Part shown: piece after piece, positions 28,837 through 38,285 of the stretch
Position numbering within the stretch: position 1 is the stretch's first letter
Layout: each line of letters begins with the position of its first letter
Assembly: GCF_003014655.1 (NCBI RefSeq)
Contig: NZ_PYAT01000004.1
Location: 1-64,000, forward strand
Direction of reading: 5' to 3'
Source: Planomicrobium soli
Lineage (GTDB): Bacteria > Bacillota > Bacilli > Bacillales_A > Planococcaceae
Length of the DNA stretch: 64,000 bases
Notes under the pieces: generated by a model
Database searches by the model: none
What the model was told of the DNA's origin: nothing
The model's input: the letters and a program-made list of their open reading frames with translations, nothing else
Made by a program: the position numbers and the translations under genes

Positions 28837-30189
28837 TTAAAACAACAAATGGCCAATGCCGGCAATAATCGGCAAAGCGATAATTGTCCGAAGCAGGAAA
28901 ATAACGATCAGATCAAGAATGTTGACCGGAATTTTCGAGCCGAGCAATAATCCGCCAACCTCAGACATATAAATAAGCTGTGTAACCGACATGGTGGCTA
29001 CAACAAAACGAGTCAATTCAGATTCAATGCTTGCTCCTAAGATTGCTGGCAAGAACATATCGGCAAAGCCGACTACCATAAGCTGCGCGGCTTGCGCGGC
29101 TTCAGGAATACCCAATAAGTTCAAGTAAGGTACAAAAGGAGCTCCTAGAATCGCAAACACAGAAGTATATTCAGCTAAAATCAAAGCAATCGTACCGAAT
29201 GCCATAACAACTGGGGCTACTCCAATCCACATATCAAGCACGTTTTTGAATCCGTCTTTGAAAAACTCACCGATTGAGCGGTTTTTCCCTGCTGTCTCTA
29301 AAGCATTTTCAAGACCGTGAGATGCAACGCTGTATCCTTCAGGTATAGCTTCTGATTGTGTATCTTGTTGTTTTCCATTCATAAATGTCGTCGGCTTGTT
29401 TGCCAATGGATAAATGCGAGGCATGATCAAAGCAAGGACGATACCGGATAAAATGACTGTGCCGTAATATGGCAAGAAGTATTGGCCAAGGCCAACTTCC
29501 TGAATAACAACGATTGCGAAGGTAATTGAAACAACAGAAAAAGTCGTTCCGATAATGGCAGCTTCGCGCTGAGTGTATTTATTTTGAGTATATTGCGTGT
29601 TTGTTAACAAGACACCGATTGTGCCGTCGCCAACCCAAGAAGCAAGAGCATCAACGGAAGAACGGCCAGGCAAACGGAAAAGCGGGCGCATAACTTTCAC
29701 CATCATTGTTCCGAAAAACTCCAGTAATCCGAAATTCATCAATAGCGGCAATAACAAGCCGGCAAAAAGGAATATAGTGAAAAGGAAGGCAAGAAGCCCG
29801 CCAGCTGATAAGAGAAGTCCACCAGTGTTTTCGCTCCAAATGGCTTCTGGTCCAAATTGGAACATGACCATAACGGCAAAAACAGCACCAAGAATACGAA
29901 CAATGGTCCAGAATAAATTAACATTGAATAATTTATCGAGGAATGAAACATGATGTTTTTCGTTAACTTTTCTGTTAATGAATATGATTGAACCTACTGC
30001 TGCAATAATCAATATGCCCATCATGATCCAAGGGGCATAGGCTTCAATTTCACCTGCCAGTAAATTCGCCAGCAAGGCAACAGGTACTGCCCAGCCATCT
30101 GCAGTCGGCACAGGTACAATAAACAGCAGAACTCCCAATAATGAAGGAATTAAAAATAATAGCCAGGTTGATAATGGATACTTTTTCAC
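28837..30189 (-). CDS. YjiH family membrane protein (nucleoside-recognition/Gate domain)
   Basis: A 450-residue polytopic membrane protein with about ten hydrophobic helices and the Gate-type core (VGDGTIGVLLTNTQYTQ near 185 and FADMFLPAILGASIE near 375). It belongs to the YjiH group, whose substrate is not established. The start is GTG at 30189, with AAGGGGA ten bases before it; no ATG fits better. It is monocistronic with its own terminator. Confidence 0.83.
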   Translation of the reverse strand: MKKYPLSTWLLFLIPSLLGVLLFIVPVPTADGWAVPVALLANLLAGEIEAYAPWIMMGILIIAAVGSIIFINRKVNEKHHVSFLDKLFNVNLFWTIVRILGAVFAVMVMFQFGPEAIWSENTGGLLLSAGGLLAFLFTIFLFAGLLLPLLMNFGLLEFFGTMMVKVMRPLFRLPGRSSVDALASWVGDGTIGVLLTNTQYTQNKYTQREAAIIGTTFSVVSITFAIVVIQEVGLGQYFLPYYGTVILSGIVLALIMPRIYPLANKPTTFMNGKQQDTQSEAIPEGYSVASHGLENALETAGKNRSIGEFFKDGFKNVLDMWIGVAPVVMAFGTIALILAEYTSVFAILGAPFVPYLNLLGIPEAAQAAQLMVVGFADMFLPAILGASIESELTRFVVATMSVTQLIYMSEVGGLLLGSKIPVNILDLIVIFLLRTIIALPIIAGIGHLLF

Positions 30190-30298
30190 AAACGATTCCC
30201 CTTTTCCAATGAAATAAAAATGTAACTCTTCAGAGTATACATGATTTTAGTGTTGAAAGCGCATACTTTTTTGAAATATTAATATAATAATGAAATAA

Positions 30299-30332
30299 AA
30301 AGCCTGGATTTCCAAAAGGAAATCCAGGCTTT
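30299..30332 (-). terminator. Terminator of the yojF-bshB2 operon
   Basis: A 15-pair perfect stem, AAAGCCTGGATTTCC with GGAAATCCAGGCTTT around an AAAA loop, with T residues on the minus strand. It lies immediately past bshB2. Confidence 0.87.
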
Positions 30333-30336
30333 CCCA

Positions 30337-31026
30337 TTAAAACGATTCTTCGAAATCTTGATCCCACCGATACGTATAAAAGCGTTCGCGTGTCAGCCAG
30401 TTTTCGGTATCCATATCACCTTGTGCTAACTTATGTTCCATTTCTTCAAGCATCCAGGCGGTTTGTGAGATATGAGCTTTCATTGCCGCCATCTTCTGGT
30501 CGCGGACCGCACTCATGTCATGGATAATGTCAGGCGCACCTAGCACGTCCAGTGTATTATTCGCAAAAGCGACGCAGTGAAGCTTCGGACGGTCTTTCAT
30601 GCGGCGAACCGCTCTTACCATGGCTCGTGCGGTCGCTTCATGATCCGGGTGAACAGATAAATTCGGATAAAACGTAATGATCAATGATGGATTCAATTCG
30701 GTAATCAAATCGGTCATCATGCCAACCATTTTTTCATCATCTTCAAATTCGACTGTCTTATCCCGAAGGCCCATCATGCGCAGATCGGTCAGCCCCATAG
30801 CGTCTGCCGAAGCTTGCAGTTCTTTTTTTCGGATTTCCGGTAAAGATTCCCGTGTTGCAAAAGGAGGGTTGCCAAGATTACGTCCCATTTCGCCAAGGGT
30901 TAGACAAGCATATGTAACCGGAGTTCCTTGTTTGATGTATGTTGAAATCGTTCCCGACACGCCGAATGCTTCATCGTCGGGATGAGGGAAAACGACCAAT
31001 ACGTGCCGTTCTTGTGGTAGTGCCAT
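30337..31026 (-). CDS. bshB2: Bacillithiol biosynthesis deacetylase BshB2
   Basis: A 229-residue zinc deacetylase of the LmbE/PIG-L family. The metal motif HPDDEA (His15, Asp17, Asp18) and the second HPDH (near residue 124) are present. It removes the acetyl group from GlcNAc-malate, giving glucosaminyl-malate for bacillithiol, the main low-molecular-weight thiol of these bacteria; related enzymes also act on bacillithiol conjugates. It follows yojF by 14 bases, as in B. subtilis. ATG follows AAGGAGG. Confidence 0.93.
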   Translation of the reverse strand: MALPQERHVLVVFPHPDDEAFGVSGTISTYIKQGTPVTYACLTLGEMGRNLGNPPFATRESLPEIRKKELQASADAMGLTDLRMMGLRDKTVEFEDDEKMVGMMTDLITELNPSLIITFYPNLSVHPDHEATARAMVRAVRRMKDRPKLHCVAFANNTLDVLGAPDIIHDMSAVRDQKMAAMKAHISQTAWMLEEMEHKLAQGDMDTENWLTRERFYTYRWDQDFEESF

Positions 31027-31040
31027 ATTTTCTTTCCTCC

Positions 31041-31391
31041 TTAATAACTGAATGGTGTTTCGCTGATTTGCAGCGCTACCGCCAATTTTCCTGTTCCGTC
31101 GTGCCCGGCAAGCAGCAATCTGCCATGCTCGTCCATTTCATAATGCGTAATGCCTTGTGCATAAACCCAGCCATGCGGCAGCTTTAAGCCAACACGATGC
31201 GGGCTTTCACCAACCACTTTGCCAAGTTCATAATTGATGACGACATTGCGGATAAAAGCTCCGGCATTAAAAAAACCTTCGTTAAAATGGGTAGCATACG
31301 ACCCATTCGTTGTTTCAAGATGCAAATATACGTCTTTTCCCGCAAAAGCATCCAATTGGACCTGCAGTTTTTTTACTTCGACTAATTCCAT
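31041..31391 (-). CDS. yojF: YojF family protein (DUF1806)
   Basis: A 116-residue protein of the YojF/DUF1806 family, with the conserved VYLHLETTNGSYATHF and GWVYAQGITHYE segments. Its function is unknown, but it is consistently found before bshB2, which suggests a link to thiol metabolism. ATG 31391 has GAGGAGGAG just upstream; an ORF extension of 14 codons is not needed. It is first in the two-gene operon. Confidence 0.88.
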   Translation of the reverse strand: MELVEVKKLQVQLDAFAGKDVYLHLETTNGSYATHFNEGFFNAGAFIRNVVINYELGKVVGESPHRVGLKLPHGWVYAQGITHYEMDEHGRLLLAGHDGTGKLAVALQISETPFSY

Positions 31392-31523
31392 AACGCTCCT
31401 CCTCAACATTCCTTCTTTTTTTAGTATAGGCAAAAGTTAATAAGAAAGCGATAACGATGCTTTGTAAGGGAAGCACTCTTATTAATGAAGAAGGTTATTA
31501 GGAATTTCTCATTAGCTTAACTT

Positions 31524-31556
31524 AAAAAAGGAGGCCGCAACTGCGGCCTCCTTTTA
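31524..31556 (-). terminator. Terminator of pdxK
   Basis: AAGGAGGCCGCA and TGCGGCCTCCTT form a 12-pair stem; the minus strand continues with TTTTTT. It lies eight bases past pdxK. Confidence 0.9.
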
Positions 31557-31563
31557 ATATAGA

Positions 31564-32397
31564 TTAAACTTCTGTAATTTCAATCTCAGGTTTCTCGAAT
31601 TTGTTAGCAGCACCGTGCATTACCGGGCCAACGTATTCGTTCAATTTCCAGCCATGCTGGATAGCGGCCGATACAAACGTTTTTGCATCGAGCACCGCAT
31701 CTTTAACGGATTTGCCATTCGCTAAGTTTGCAGTAATTGCCGCAGCAAAGGTGCAGCCTGCTCCGTGGTTATAAGTTGTATCTGTTTTTTCAGAAGTCAG
31801 CAAATAATGCGTTGTGCCGTCAAACAGCAAATCAGCTGCCTTTTCGTGCTTTAGCTGCTTTCCCCCTTTGATGACGACATATTGAGCGCCGTGTGCATGA
31901 ATTTTTTCTGCTGCGGCTTTTAAATCTTCAACTGTCTGTAGAGTACCTATACCAGAAAGTTGTCCGGCTTCCACCAAGTTCGGCGTCACTACTTTAGCAA
32001 CAGGCAGCAAATGGGCGATCATTGCATCAACATTTTCAGGGAATAACACTTCGTCTTCGCCTTTGCAAGCCATTACAGGGTCGATGACAACATCTTCCAA
32101 ACCTGATTTCCGAATCGCTTTCCCGGCCATTTCAATAATATCAACTGTCGGCAGCATACCTGTTTTCAATGCATCAACGCCTGTAGAAAAAGCGGTTTCA
32201 AGCTGTGCATGAAGTGTTTCTACTGGAATTGGATGGATGCCATGGCTCCAGCCGTTGTTCGGATCCATCGTCACGATAACAGTCAAGGCATTCATGCCGT
32301 ATGTGCCGTGTTCCTGGAACGTTTTCAAGTCTGCTTGGATACCGGCTCCGCCGGATGTATCTGAACCTGCGATCGTTAATGTCTTCTTAAGTGTCAT
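31564..32397 (-). CDS. pdxK: Pyridoxine/pyridoxal/pyridoxamine kinase
   Basis: A 277-residue ribokinase-fold enzyme resembling B. subtilis PdxK (YwdB), which phosphorylates vitamin B6 vitamers and is related to ThiD. The N-terminal TIAGSDTSGGAGIQADLKTF, the VTMDPNNGW segment that marks PdxK-like members, and the C-terminal anion-hole motif NHGAGCTFAAAI are all visible. Gene order with ung, ywdI and ywdK matches B. subtilis, supporting PdxK over ThiD. ATG follows AAAGGAG. Confidence 0.9.
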   Translation of the reverse strand: MTLKKTLTIAGSDTSGGAGIQADLKTFQEHGTYGMNALTVIVTMDPNNGWSHGIHPIPVETLHAQLETAFSTGVDALKTGMLPTVDIIEMAGKAIRKSGLEDVVIDPVMACKGEDEVLFPENVDAMIAHLLPVAKVVTPNLVEAGQLSGIGTLQTVEDLKAAAEKIHAHGAQYVVIKGGKQLKHEKAADLLFDGTTHYLLTSEKTDTTYNHGAGCTFAAAITANLANGKSVKDAVLDAKTFVSAAIQHGWKLNEYVGPVMHGAANKFEKPEIEITEV

Positions 32398-32458
32398 CGG
32401 TCAAACTCCTTTAAAGTGATTTGCTTACTTAGTTTTATTTTACCAAAAATCGGCCTTT

Positions 32459-32719
32459 TTACAATGAATCGGTCTTGTGGGGAATCAGCAGAATCGCAGC
32501 AGTTATAGTGCTAAGCACAAAAAATGTTAGGGCAAATAATGCGACCACCCAGTTGCCGCTTCTATAAAGACCAATTGAGATGATAAATGTTAGAATGGAT
32601 ACAGCGGCCATAAATAAAACCAGGCAACCGATGCCGGCCTTTTTCGCCCCTTCTGGAGCACTGGAACCATTCGCCGCAGCAATTGTTTTTATTTTTTCTC
32701 GCCAATCAGCCACCTTCAT
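32459..32719 (-). CDS. Hypothetical two-helix membrane protein
   Basis: An 86-residue protein I do not recognise. Residues 1-27 are polar, then two hydrophobic helices follow (about 29-50 and 56-77), ending in a short polar tail. ATG 32719 has AAGGGG four bases upstream. It lies between pdxK and the divergent DUF4230 gene. The coding potential is supported by the start site and the clean membrane pattern. Confidence 0.7.
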   Translation of the reverse strand: MKVADWREKIKTIAAANGSSAPEGAKKAGIGCLVLFMAAVSILTFIISIGLYRSGNWVVALFALTFFVLSTITAAILLIPHKTDSL

Positions 32720-32780
32720 CGCCCCTTTTGCCTATCCTATCACGGGGCACTGATGAAATGAATAGAAAGAGGGATGTTAT

Positions 32781-33500
32781 ATGGCAAAAGATCCGAAATT
32801 GACTGAAATCGAACGTTTGTTGAACGAAGTAAAAGGAAAAGGAGAAACAAAAGAATCCGGATTTTGGCGTGCAGCCAAAGTGATGATGGGTGTGTTCCGC
32901 AACTCGTTCTTAGTCCTCATCGCCGCTCTGCTTTTGCTGCTGGTAGCGCTGCCCCTTGGCACTTGGTGGATGATCCAAGGCTCTACCGCAACTGAAAGCA
33001 AAGGCGCTTTTCTGGAACGAATCCAGGATTTAAATGAACTGTCGACAGCAGAAGCTTTTTCAAAAGTAATTATTGAGCGTCAGGATAATGCACTGTTCGG
33101 CAAGGAAATCGGATTGGATTTGCCAGGGACAAAGCGCCAATTGCTCGTCGTTATTCCTGGATCAGTCCGTGCGGGAATCGATTTTTCCGAAGTTACCGAA
33201 GGTGATATTGTACTCGATGAAAACGCTAAAACTGCGACGTTGACTTTGCCGCCTGCAAAAATTTTAGGGGGGCCGGAATTGTTCATGGACCAAGTCGAGG
33301 TATATTCGTATGAAGGGCTGTTCCGGGATGAAACCGATATTTCAGAAGCATATGAACTTGCAGAAGAGGCGAAAAAATTAATGATAGAAGAAACGACTGG
33401 CCAGGGAATTCTGCAGACAGCTGAAGACAATGCTGCCCAATCAGTCAAAGAGATGTTCAACTTGGTTGATTATGACGTGAAAGTCCAATTTGAAGATTGA
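32781..33500 (+). CDS. DUF4230 domain-containing membrane-anchored protein
   Basis: A 239-residue protein with one transmembrane helix near residues 42-65 and a soluble extracellular DUF4230 domain. The conserved core reads [18 protein letters not shown], typical of the family. The role is unknown. It is followed by ung with a gap of 11 bases, so the two are probably co-transcribed. Confidence 0.83.
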   Translation: MAKDPKLTEIERLLNEVKGKGETKESGFWRAAKVMMGVFRNSFLVLIAALLLLLVALPLGTWWMIQGSTATESKGAFLERIQDLNELSTAEAFSKVIIERQDNALFGKEIGLDLPGTKRQLLVVIPGSVRAGIDFSEVTEGDIVLDENAKTATLTLPPAKILGGPELFMDQVEVYSYEGLFRDETDISEAYELAEEAKKLMIEETTGQGILQTAEDNAAQSVKEMFNLVDYDVKVQFED

Positions 33501-33511
33501 GGAGTGGGGTT

Positions 33512-34186
33512 ATGGGAAAACAAATTTTTCAAAACGATTGGCAGGAAGTCGTAGGAGAGGAGTTTAGTAAGCCGTATTATTTGAAGCTGCGTGAGTTTTT
33601 GAAAGATGAATATGCAAATGAGACCGTTTATCCGGCAAAAGAAAACATTTGGACGGCATTTGAGCATACCGCTTATAAAGACGTGAAAGTCGTCATTCTT
33701 GGACAAGATCCGTATCATGGCCCGAACCAGGCGCACGGATTGAGTTTTTCGGTTCAGCCCGGTGTCCCGCATCCGCCAAGCTTGCGCAATATGCTGAAAG
33801 AATTGGAAGAAGACCTTGGCTGCAAAAAGCCAAAGGACGGCACACTGACAAAATGGTCTGACCAAGGTGTAATGATGCTTAACACGGTACTGACGGTCCG
33901 TGCAGGACAGGCGAATTCCCACCGCGATCAAGGATGGGAAACGTTCACGGATGAAGTTATCCGCAAACTCTCTGAGCGCAAAGAACCGGTCATTTTTGTA
34001 TTATGGGGCAAACCGGCCCAAAAGAAGAAACCCCTTATCAATCTTGAACGGCATGATGTTATCGAAGCGCCGCATCCTAGTCCGCTCAGTGCAAGCCGGG
34101 GATTTTTTGGCAGTCGGCCTTATTCAAAAGTGAACGAAATGTTACAAAAGCGCGGACAGCAGCCAATCGATTTCTGCCTCGCTTAA
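33512..34186 (+). CDS. ung: Uracil-DNA glycosylase
   Basis: A 224-residue family 1 uracil-DNA glycosylase that excises uracil from DNA in base-excision repair. The water-activating motif GQDPYHGP (Asp66) and the DNA-intercalation motif [10 protein letters not shown] near residue 190 are intact. ATG 33512 follows GGAGTGGGG; an upstream in-frame start overlapping DUF4230 is less likely. Confidence 0.96.
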   Translation: MGKQIFQNDWQEVVGEEFSKPYYLKLREFLKDEYANETVYPAKENIWTAFEHTAYKDVKVVILGQDPYHGPNQAHGLSFSVQPGVPHPPSLRNMLKELEEDLGCKKPKDGTLTKWSDQGVMMLNTVLTVRAGQANSHRDQGWETFTDEVIRKLSERKEPVIFVLWGKPAQKKKPLINLERHDVIEAPHPSPLSASRGFFGSRPYSKVNEMLQKRGQQPIDFCLA

Positions 34187-34295
34187 TGCGGTTTGGATCA
34201 AGCGTGTTAAAATGAAGAGAAACTTCAATCAGTGGGCTTCATCCACTGACTGTTAAAGCGGAATAAAAAAGATTAGAAACGAAAGGGGGATTCCG

Positions 34296-34565
34296 ATGGC
34301 TATCGCACCTTCCCGGATTTTGGGTGAAATTGAGAAATACGCCAGCAAAGCGCAAACGGAAGATCCGGCGAAAATGCGCGAATCTGTTGCTGCCATTCGG
34401 GCGTTGTGCAACCTGCTACTGGATGAAGACGGACATGAGCAGGACCAGGACTTGAAGCCGCGTGCCATGCCACTCACATCTTCATCTCCAAAGCCCCAAA
34501 TTTCTTTAGCTGAAAACAAGTTGAAAGAAGAAGACGCCAACGGAGATTCATTATTTGATTTTTAA
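34296..34565 (+). CDS. ywdI: YwdI family protein (DUF5327)
   Basis: An 89-residue protein of the YwdI/DUF5327 family, with the N-terminal IAPSRILGEIEKYASKAQ and a C-terminal LFDF end. Function unknown. It lies between ung and ywdK as in B. subtilis. The 109-base gap before it contains a TCAGTGG/CCACTGA hairpin (34230-34252). ATG is preceded by AAAGGGGGA. Confidence 0.85.
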   Translation: MAIAPSRILGEIEKYASKAQTEDPAKMRESVAAIRALCNLLLDEDGHEQDQDLKPRAMPLTSSSPKPQISLAENKLKEEDANGDSLFDF

Positions 34566-34583
34566 GCGGAAAGAGGAGAACGT

Positions 34584-34961
34584 ATGAAATTTTTCTTGAT
34601 TGCCGGAGCGGTTAACGCATTGTTGTCCGTTGCTCTCGGTGCATTTGGTGCGCACATGTTAGAAGGGCGCGTCGCGGATAAATATATTGCCACTTGGCAA
34701 ACAGCAGTACAATATCAAATGTTCCATTCGATCGGTTTGATGATTATAGCAATATTAATGAGTTCAGCATTTATTGGGCCACTCAGCTCGCTAAGTTGGG
34801 CGGGTTATTTGATGCTTGCGGGCATTGTCTTTTTTTCCGGCAGCTTGTACGTATTGAGTTTATCGGGCATCAGCGTTCTCGGTGCGATTACGCCAATTGG
34901 CGGCGTCGCTTTCATCGCTGGCTGGATCATGCTGATTGTTGCTGCTGCAAAAACGTTATAA
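34584..34961 (+). CDS. ywdK: YwdK-like DUF423 membrane protein
   Basis: A 125-residue protein with four transmembrane helices, matching DUF423, including the GAFGAHMLEG segment near residue 22 and the TPIGGVAFIAGW segment near the end. Function unknown. It follows ywdI by 18 bases with AAAGAGGAG before the ATG, so both are likely one transcript. Confidence 0.87.
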   Translation: MKFFLIAGAVNALLSVALGAFGAHMLEGRVADKYIATWQTAVQYQMFHSIGLMIIAILMSSAFIGPLSSLSWAGYLMLAGIVFFSGSLYVLSLSGISVLGAITPIGGVAFIAGWIMLIVAAAKTL

Positions 34962-35152
34962 GAACTTATTGGAAAAGCGGTTCGCCTTGGGCGGGCTGCT
35001 TTTTTTGTGGCATTTCTTGTAGAAAAGCGGAGAGTACATGAAGAAAGTTTCTTTTGTTATGTAGGCAATGCAGAAGTTCATGTTAAAACATTAATAGTTC
35101 ATGTAAGAAATGAAGAACTTCATGAAGAAAATACTGGAATTTGTCCGAAAAG

Positions 35153-35180
35153 TAAAAGCCGCCCACAGGCGGCTTTAACT
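35153..35180 (-). terminator. Terminator of hemQ
   Basis: AAAGCCGCC CACA GGCGGCTTT, with TTTACTTTT following on the minus strand. The rest of the gap (34962-35152) holds only short imperfect repeats of TTCATGT near 35090. Confidence 0.8.
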
Positions 35181-35182
35181 CT

Positions 35183-35932
35183 TTATACTTCTAAGAATTT
35201 CGTTAAACGCTCTGCGTCCAGGCGTGTGCCGACATAGAACGAGCCAAATTCGGCATAGCGAGCGCTGACTTCGTCAAAACGCATTTCGTAGACCAGTTTT
35301 TTGAATTGAAGAACGTCATCAGCAAACAAGGTAACGCCCCATTCGTAATCGTCAAAGCCAACAGAACCGGAGATGATCTGCTTTACTTTGCCTGCATAGC
35401 TGCGGCCGATTTTGCCGTGGCTAAGCATCAATTCTTTGCGTGCGTCCATCGGCAGCATGTACCAGTTGTCATCGCCATCGCGGCGTTTGTCCATCGGATA
35501 GAAGCAGATGTATTGAGAACGTTGAAGTTCCGGATACAATCGTGCGCGGACATGCGGGTTCTGGTATGGATCTTCGTCTGATTTACCAGCCAGGTAGTTG
35601 GATAATTCGACAACAGATACATAAGAATACGTTGGAACGGTATACGCAATCAATGTTAATTTGTTGTATTCCGTTTCAAGCTCGCGAAGTTCATCCATTG
35701 TTTCGCGCAACAACATCAACATCAAATCGGCTTTTTGGCCAACAATGGAGTACAAAGCGTGCGCTCCAGTTTTGTTTTCATCTGCCTGGTTTACTTTTTC
35801 AATAAACGCTTGGTATTCGTCGATAGCAAACTGGCGCTCTTCGTCAGTCAGCATTTTCCATGCTACCCAGTCCATCGAGCGGAAATCATGCAGGACGTAC
35901 CAGCCGTCTAATGTAATAGCTGCTTCATTCAT
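35183..35932 (-). CDS. hemQ: Coproheme decarboxylase / H2O2-dependent heme synthase HemQ
   Basis: A 249-residue protein of the chlorite-dismutase-like family. In Gram-positive bacteria HemQ (ChdC) converts Fe-coproporphyrin III to protoheme, the last step of the coproporphyrin-dependent pathway. The segments [14 protein letters not shown] (catalytic Tyr region) and [17 protein letters not shown] match the family; the proximal His is in MLSHGKIGR near residue 170. ATG follows AAAAGGAG. It is divergent from lipL. In B. subtilis pta sits between these two genes; here there is none. Confidence 0.93.
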   Translation of the reverse strand: MNEAAITLDGWYVLHDFRSMDWVAWKMLTDEERQFAIDEYQAFIEKVNQADENKTGAHALYSIVGQKADLMLMLLRETMDELRELETEYNKLTLIAYTVPTYSYVSVVELSNYLAGKSDEDPYQNPHVRARLYPELQRSQYICFYPMDKRRDGDDNWYMLPMDARKELMLSHGKIGRSYAGKVKQIISGSVGFDDYEWGVTLFADDVLQFKKLVYEMRFDEVSARYAEFGSFYVGTRLDAERLTKFLEV

Positions 35933-36102
35933 TTATTAAACACTCCTTTTAATCTTGCTCTCACAAAAATAGTTTATCACAACACCCATTTAACTTCCTG
36001 CATAAGAAATAGCTGTCACTAATTCGTCATGGCCTGGACGTCTTTTCAGCGGGGCATGAGTCGGTTAAACTAAGAGGAAGCTATTTGTGAAGAGGAGAAA
36101 TT

Positions 36103-36927
36103 ATGATGCCGTTATTTACAGAACAAACCAAATGGCGTTTTTGGGACCAGTCCTTGAGCGCAAAAGACCGATCTGCACTAGAGTCGTTCGCCGCAGATGA
36201 TCTATTGTGCGAATTGGTCGGTTCAGGCAAAAGTCTGCCGACCATTCGCACGTGGGTCCATGATAATACAGTCGTGCTCGGCATCCAGGACCATCGGCTG
36301 CCTTACATCGGAGCAGGTATGGCATTGTTGGAGTCGCGCGGCTTTACGCCGATAGTCCGCAATTCCGGCGGGTTGGCCGTCGTGCTGGATGCTGGCGTCT
36401 TAAATATTTCGCTTATCATGTCGGAAAAAGAAAGCGCCATTGATATTTCGTCGGGATATGATATGATGCTCGAATTGATTCAGAACTTATTTCCCGAGGC
36501 GCCGATCGAAGCCTACGAAATTGTCGGCTCATACTGCCCTGGTTCCTACGATCTGAGTATCGGGGGCAAAAAGTTCGCAGGTATTTCCCAGCGCCGCATC
36601 CGCCGAGGCGTTGCGGTTCAAATCTACTTGTGCGTTGAAGGCAGCGGGGCTGAGCGTGCGGAATTGATCCGTAACTTTTACGAAGCGGGCCTTGCGGGAG
36701 AAGAAACCAAATTCGCATACCCGGTGATTCAGCCGGAAGTGATGGCGTCGCTCAGCGAGCTTCTAGAGAGGACCATCACGGTACCGGAAGTGGTGCTTGA
36801 TTTGTATGGCATGCTCGGCATGCCGGCTCCGCAGCCGCTTCTTCCGGAAGAAATGGAGCTGTACAGGTTTTATTTGGACCGGGTAGTGGAACGGAATAAG
36901 AAAATGTTGCCAACGCCTCTTGAATGA
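36103..36927 (+). CDS. lipL: Octanoyl-[GcvH]:protein N-octanoyltransferase LipL
   Basis: A 274-residue protein of the lipoate-ligase/octanoyltransferase fold. It moves octanoyl groups from GcvH to the E2 subunits of 2-oxoacid dehydrogenases during lipoate assembly. The catalytic cysteine lies in GSYCPGSYDLSIGGKKFAG near residue 149, and the RNSGGLAVVLDAGVLN strand near residue 86 forms the acyl pocket. Placement before ywfO matches B. subtilis LipL (YwfL). The first of two adjacent ATG codons is taken; AGAGGAG precedes it. Confidence 0.92.
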   Translation: MMPLFTEQTKWRFWDQSLSAKDRSALESFAADDLLCELVGSGKSLPTIRTWVHDNTVVLGIQDHRLPYIGAGMALLESRGFTPIVRNSGGLAVVLDAGVLNISLIMSEKESAIDISSGYDMMLELIQNLFPEAPIEAYEIVGSYCPGSYDLSIGGKKFAGISQRRIRRGVAVQIYLCVEGSGAERAELIRNFYEAGLAGEETKFAYPVIQPEVMASLSELLERTITVPEVVLDLYGMLGMPAPQPLLPEEMELYRFYLDRVVERNKKMLPTPLE

Positions 36928-36980
36928 CAAAATGAGGCTAAAGTAAAATAGGAGTTAGTAGAAAATATTGGAGGTGTGCC

Positions 36981-38285
36981 ATGAGCTATGCTACGCAAAA
37001 GTTAGCAGAAGAAAAAGTGTTTAAAGATCCGGTTCATCGGTACATCCATGTACGTGACCAGGTGATCTGGGATTTGATCAACTCGCGAGAAGTGCAGCGA
37101 CTTCGCCGAATCAAACAATTGGGGACTTCTTATTTAGTATTCCATGGTGCGGAACATAGCCGCTTCAACCATTCACTCGGTGTATATGAAATTGTACGGA
37201 GAATCGTCGATGATATTTTCCATGAGCGCCCGGCCTGGGACGAAAGCGAGCGCCTTGTCGTCTTGTGCGCGGCGCTTCTTCATGACCTTGGCCACGGTCC
37301 TTTCTCGCATTCATTTGAAAAAGTGTTTCATGTCGACCATGAAGTTTTTACGCGGGAAATCTTGCTTGGCGACACGGAAGTCAACGGAATTCTATTGAAG
37401 GTTGCGCCTGACTTCCCGAAAAAGGTGGCTGAGGTAATAGCGAAAACTTACCCGAACAAACAAGTCGTCTCCTTGATTTCCAGCCAAATCGATGCGGACC
37501 GCATGGATTATCTACAGCGGGACGCCTACTATACGGGTGTTTCCTACGGGCATTTTGATATGGAACGGATTTTGCGCGTCATGCGCCCGGTAGAAGACCA
37601 GGTAGTCATCAAATCAAGCGGCATGCATGCCGTCGAAGACTATATTATGAGCCGATACCAAATGTACTGGCAAGTGTATTTCCACCCTGTTGCCCGCAGC
37701 GCAGAAGTGATTTTGCGGAAGATTTTGCAGCGGGCCAAGGAGTTAAGCGAATCCGGCTATAAATTTGAGCAGCCGCCGACCCATTTCATGGCGTTTTTCA
37801 ATCGAACATTCCACTTGAAAGATTATTTAGCGCTTGATGAAGGAGTTTTGATGACGTACTTCCAACTGTGGATGCAAGAACGCGATCCGATCCTATCTGA
37901 TTTAAGCGACCGTTTTGTCAACCGCCGGTTGTTCCAGTATGTCGATTTCGATCCGGGCAAAGACTACCGCAAGCTTGGGGAGCTTTCCCAGTTGTTCAGA
38001 AAAGCAGGGATTGACCCGGATTATTATTTGATAGATGATTCCACGTCCGATTTGCCTTACGATTTTTACCGGCCGGGTGAGGAGGAAGAACGCTTGCCGA
38101 TCCATCTGCTCATGCCTGCTGGTGAAATCAAGGAACTGTCACGGTCCTCACAAATCGTCGATGCCATTTCGGGCAAGCGGCGAACTGATTACAAATTGTA
38201 TTTTCCTGCAGAACTGCTGATCGACGGCAAGAAGAAAGCCGTCAAACAGCAAATTCTGCAAATGCTTCGAGAAGGAGGAGTATAA
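36981..38285 (+). CDS. ywfO: YwfO-like HD-domain phosphohydrolase
   Basis: A 434-residue HD-superfamily protein. Metal-site residues are visible as HSRFNHSLGVYE (near 56), the LLHDLGHGPFSHSFE His-Asp pair (near 99) and a later Asp in SSQIDADRMDYL (near 172). This arrangement is shared with SAMHD1-like dNTP triphosphohydrolases, and B. subtilis YwfO belongs to that group; the true substrate is not settled. ATG follows GGAGGTG. ywgA starts directly after its stop, so the pair is co-transcribed. Confidence 0.9.
   Translation: MSYATQKLAEEKVFKDPVHRYIHVRDQVIWDLINSREVQRLRRIKQLGTSYLVFHGAEHSRFNHSLGVYEIVRRIVDDIFHERPAWDESERLVVLCAALLHDLGHGPFSHSFEKVFHVDHEVFTREILLGDTEVNGILLKVAPDFPKKVAEVIAKTYPNKQVVSLISSQIDADRMDYLQRDAYYTGVSYGHFDMERILRVMRPVEDQVVIKSSGMHAVEDYIMSRYQMYWQVYFHPVARSAEVILRKILQRAKELSESGYKFEQPPTHFMAFFNRTFHLKDYLALDEGVLMTYFQLWMQERDPILSDLSDRFVNRRLFQYVDFDPGKDYRKLGELSQLFRKAGIDPDYYLIDDSTSDLPYDFYRPGEEEERLPIHLLMPAGEIKELSRSSQIVDAISGKRRTDYKLYFPAELLIDGKKKAVKQQILQMLREGGV

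Noticed and set aside
35040-35140. Three TTCATGT-like units as a possible CRISPR or operator array
   Set aside because: Units are short, irregularly spaced and imperfect; there are no spacers of constant length and no cas genes in the window.
35007-35237. Short open frame in the gap after ywdK
   Set aside because: No ribosome binding site, biased repeat-like sequence, and overlap with the hemQ terminator.
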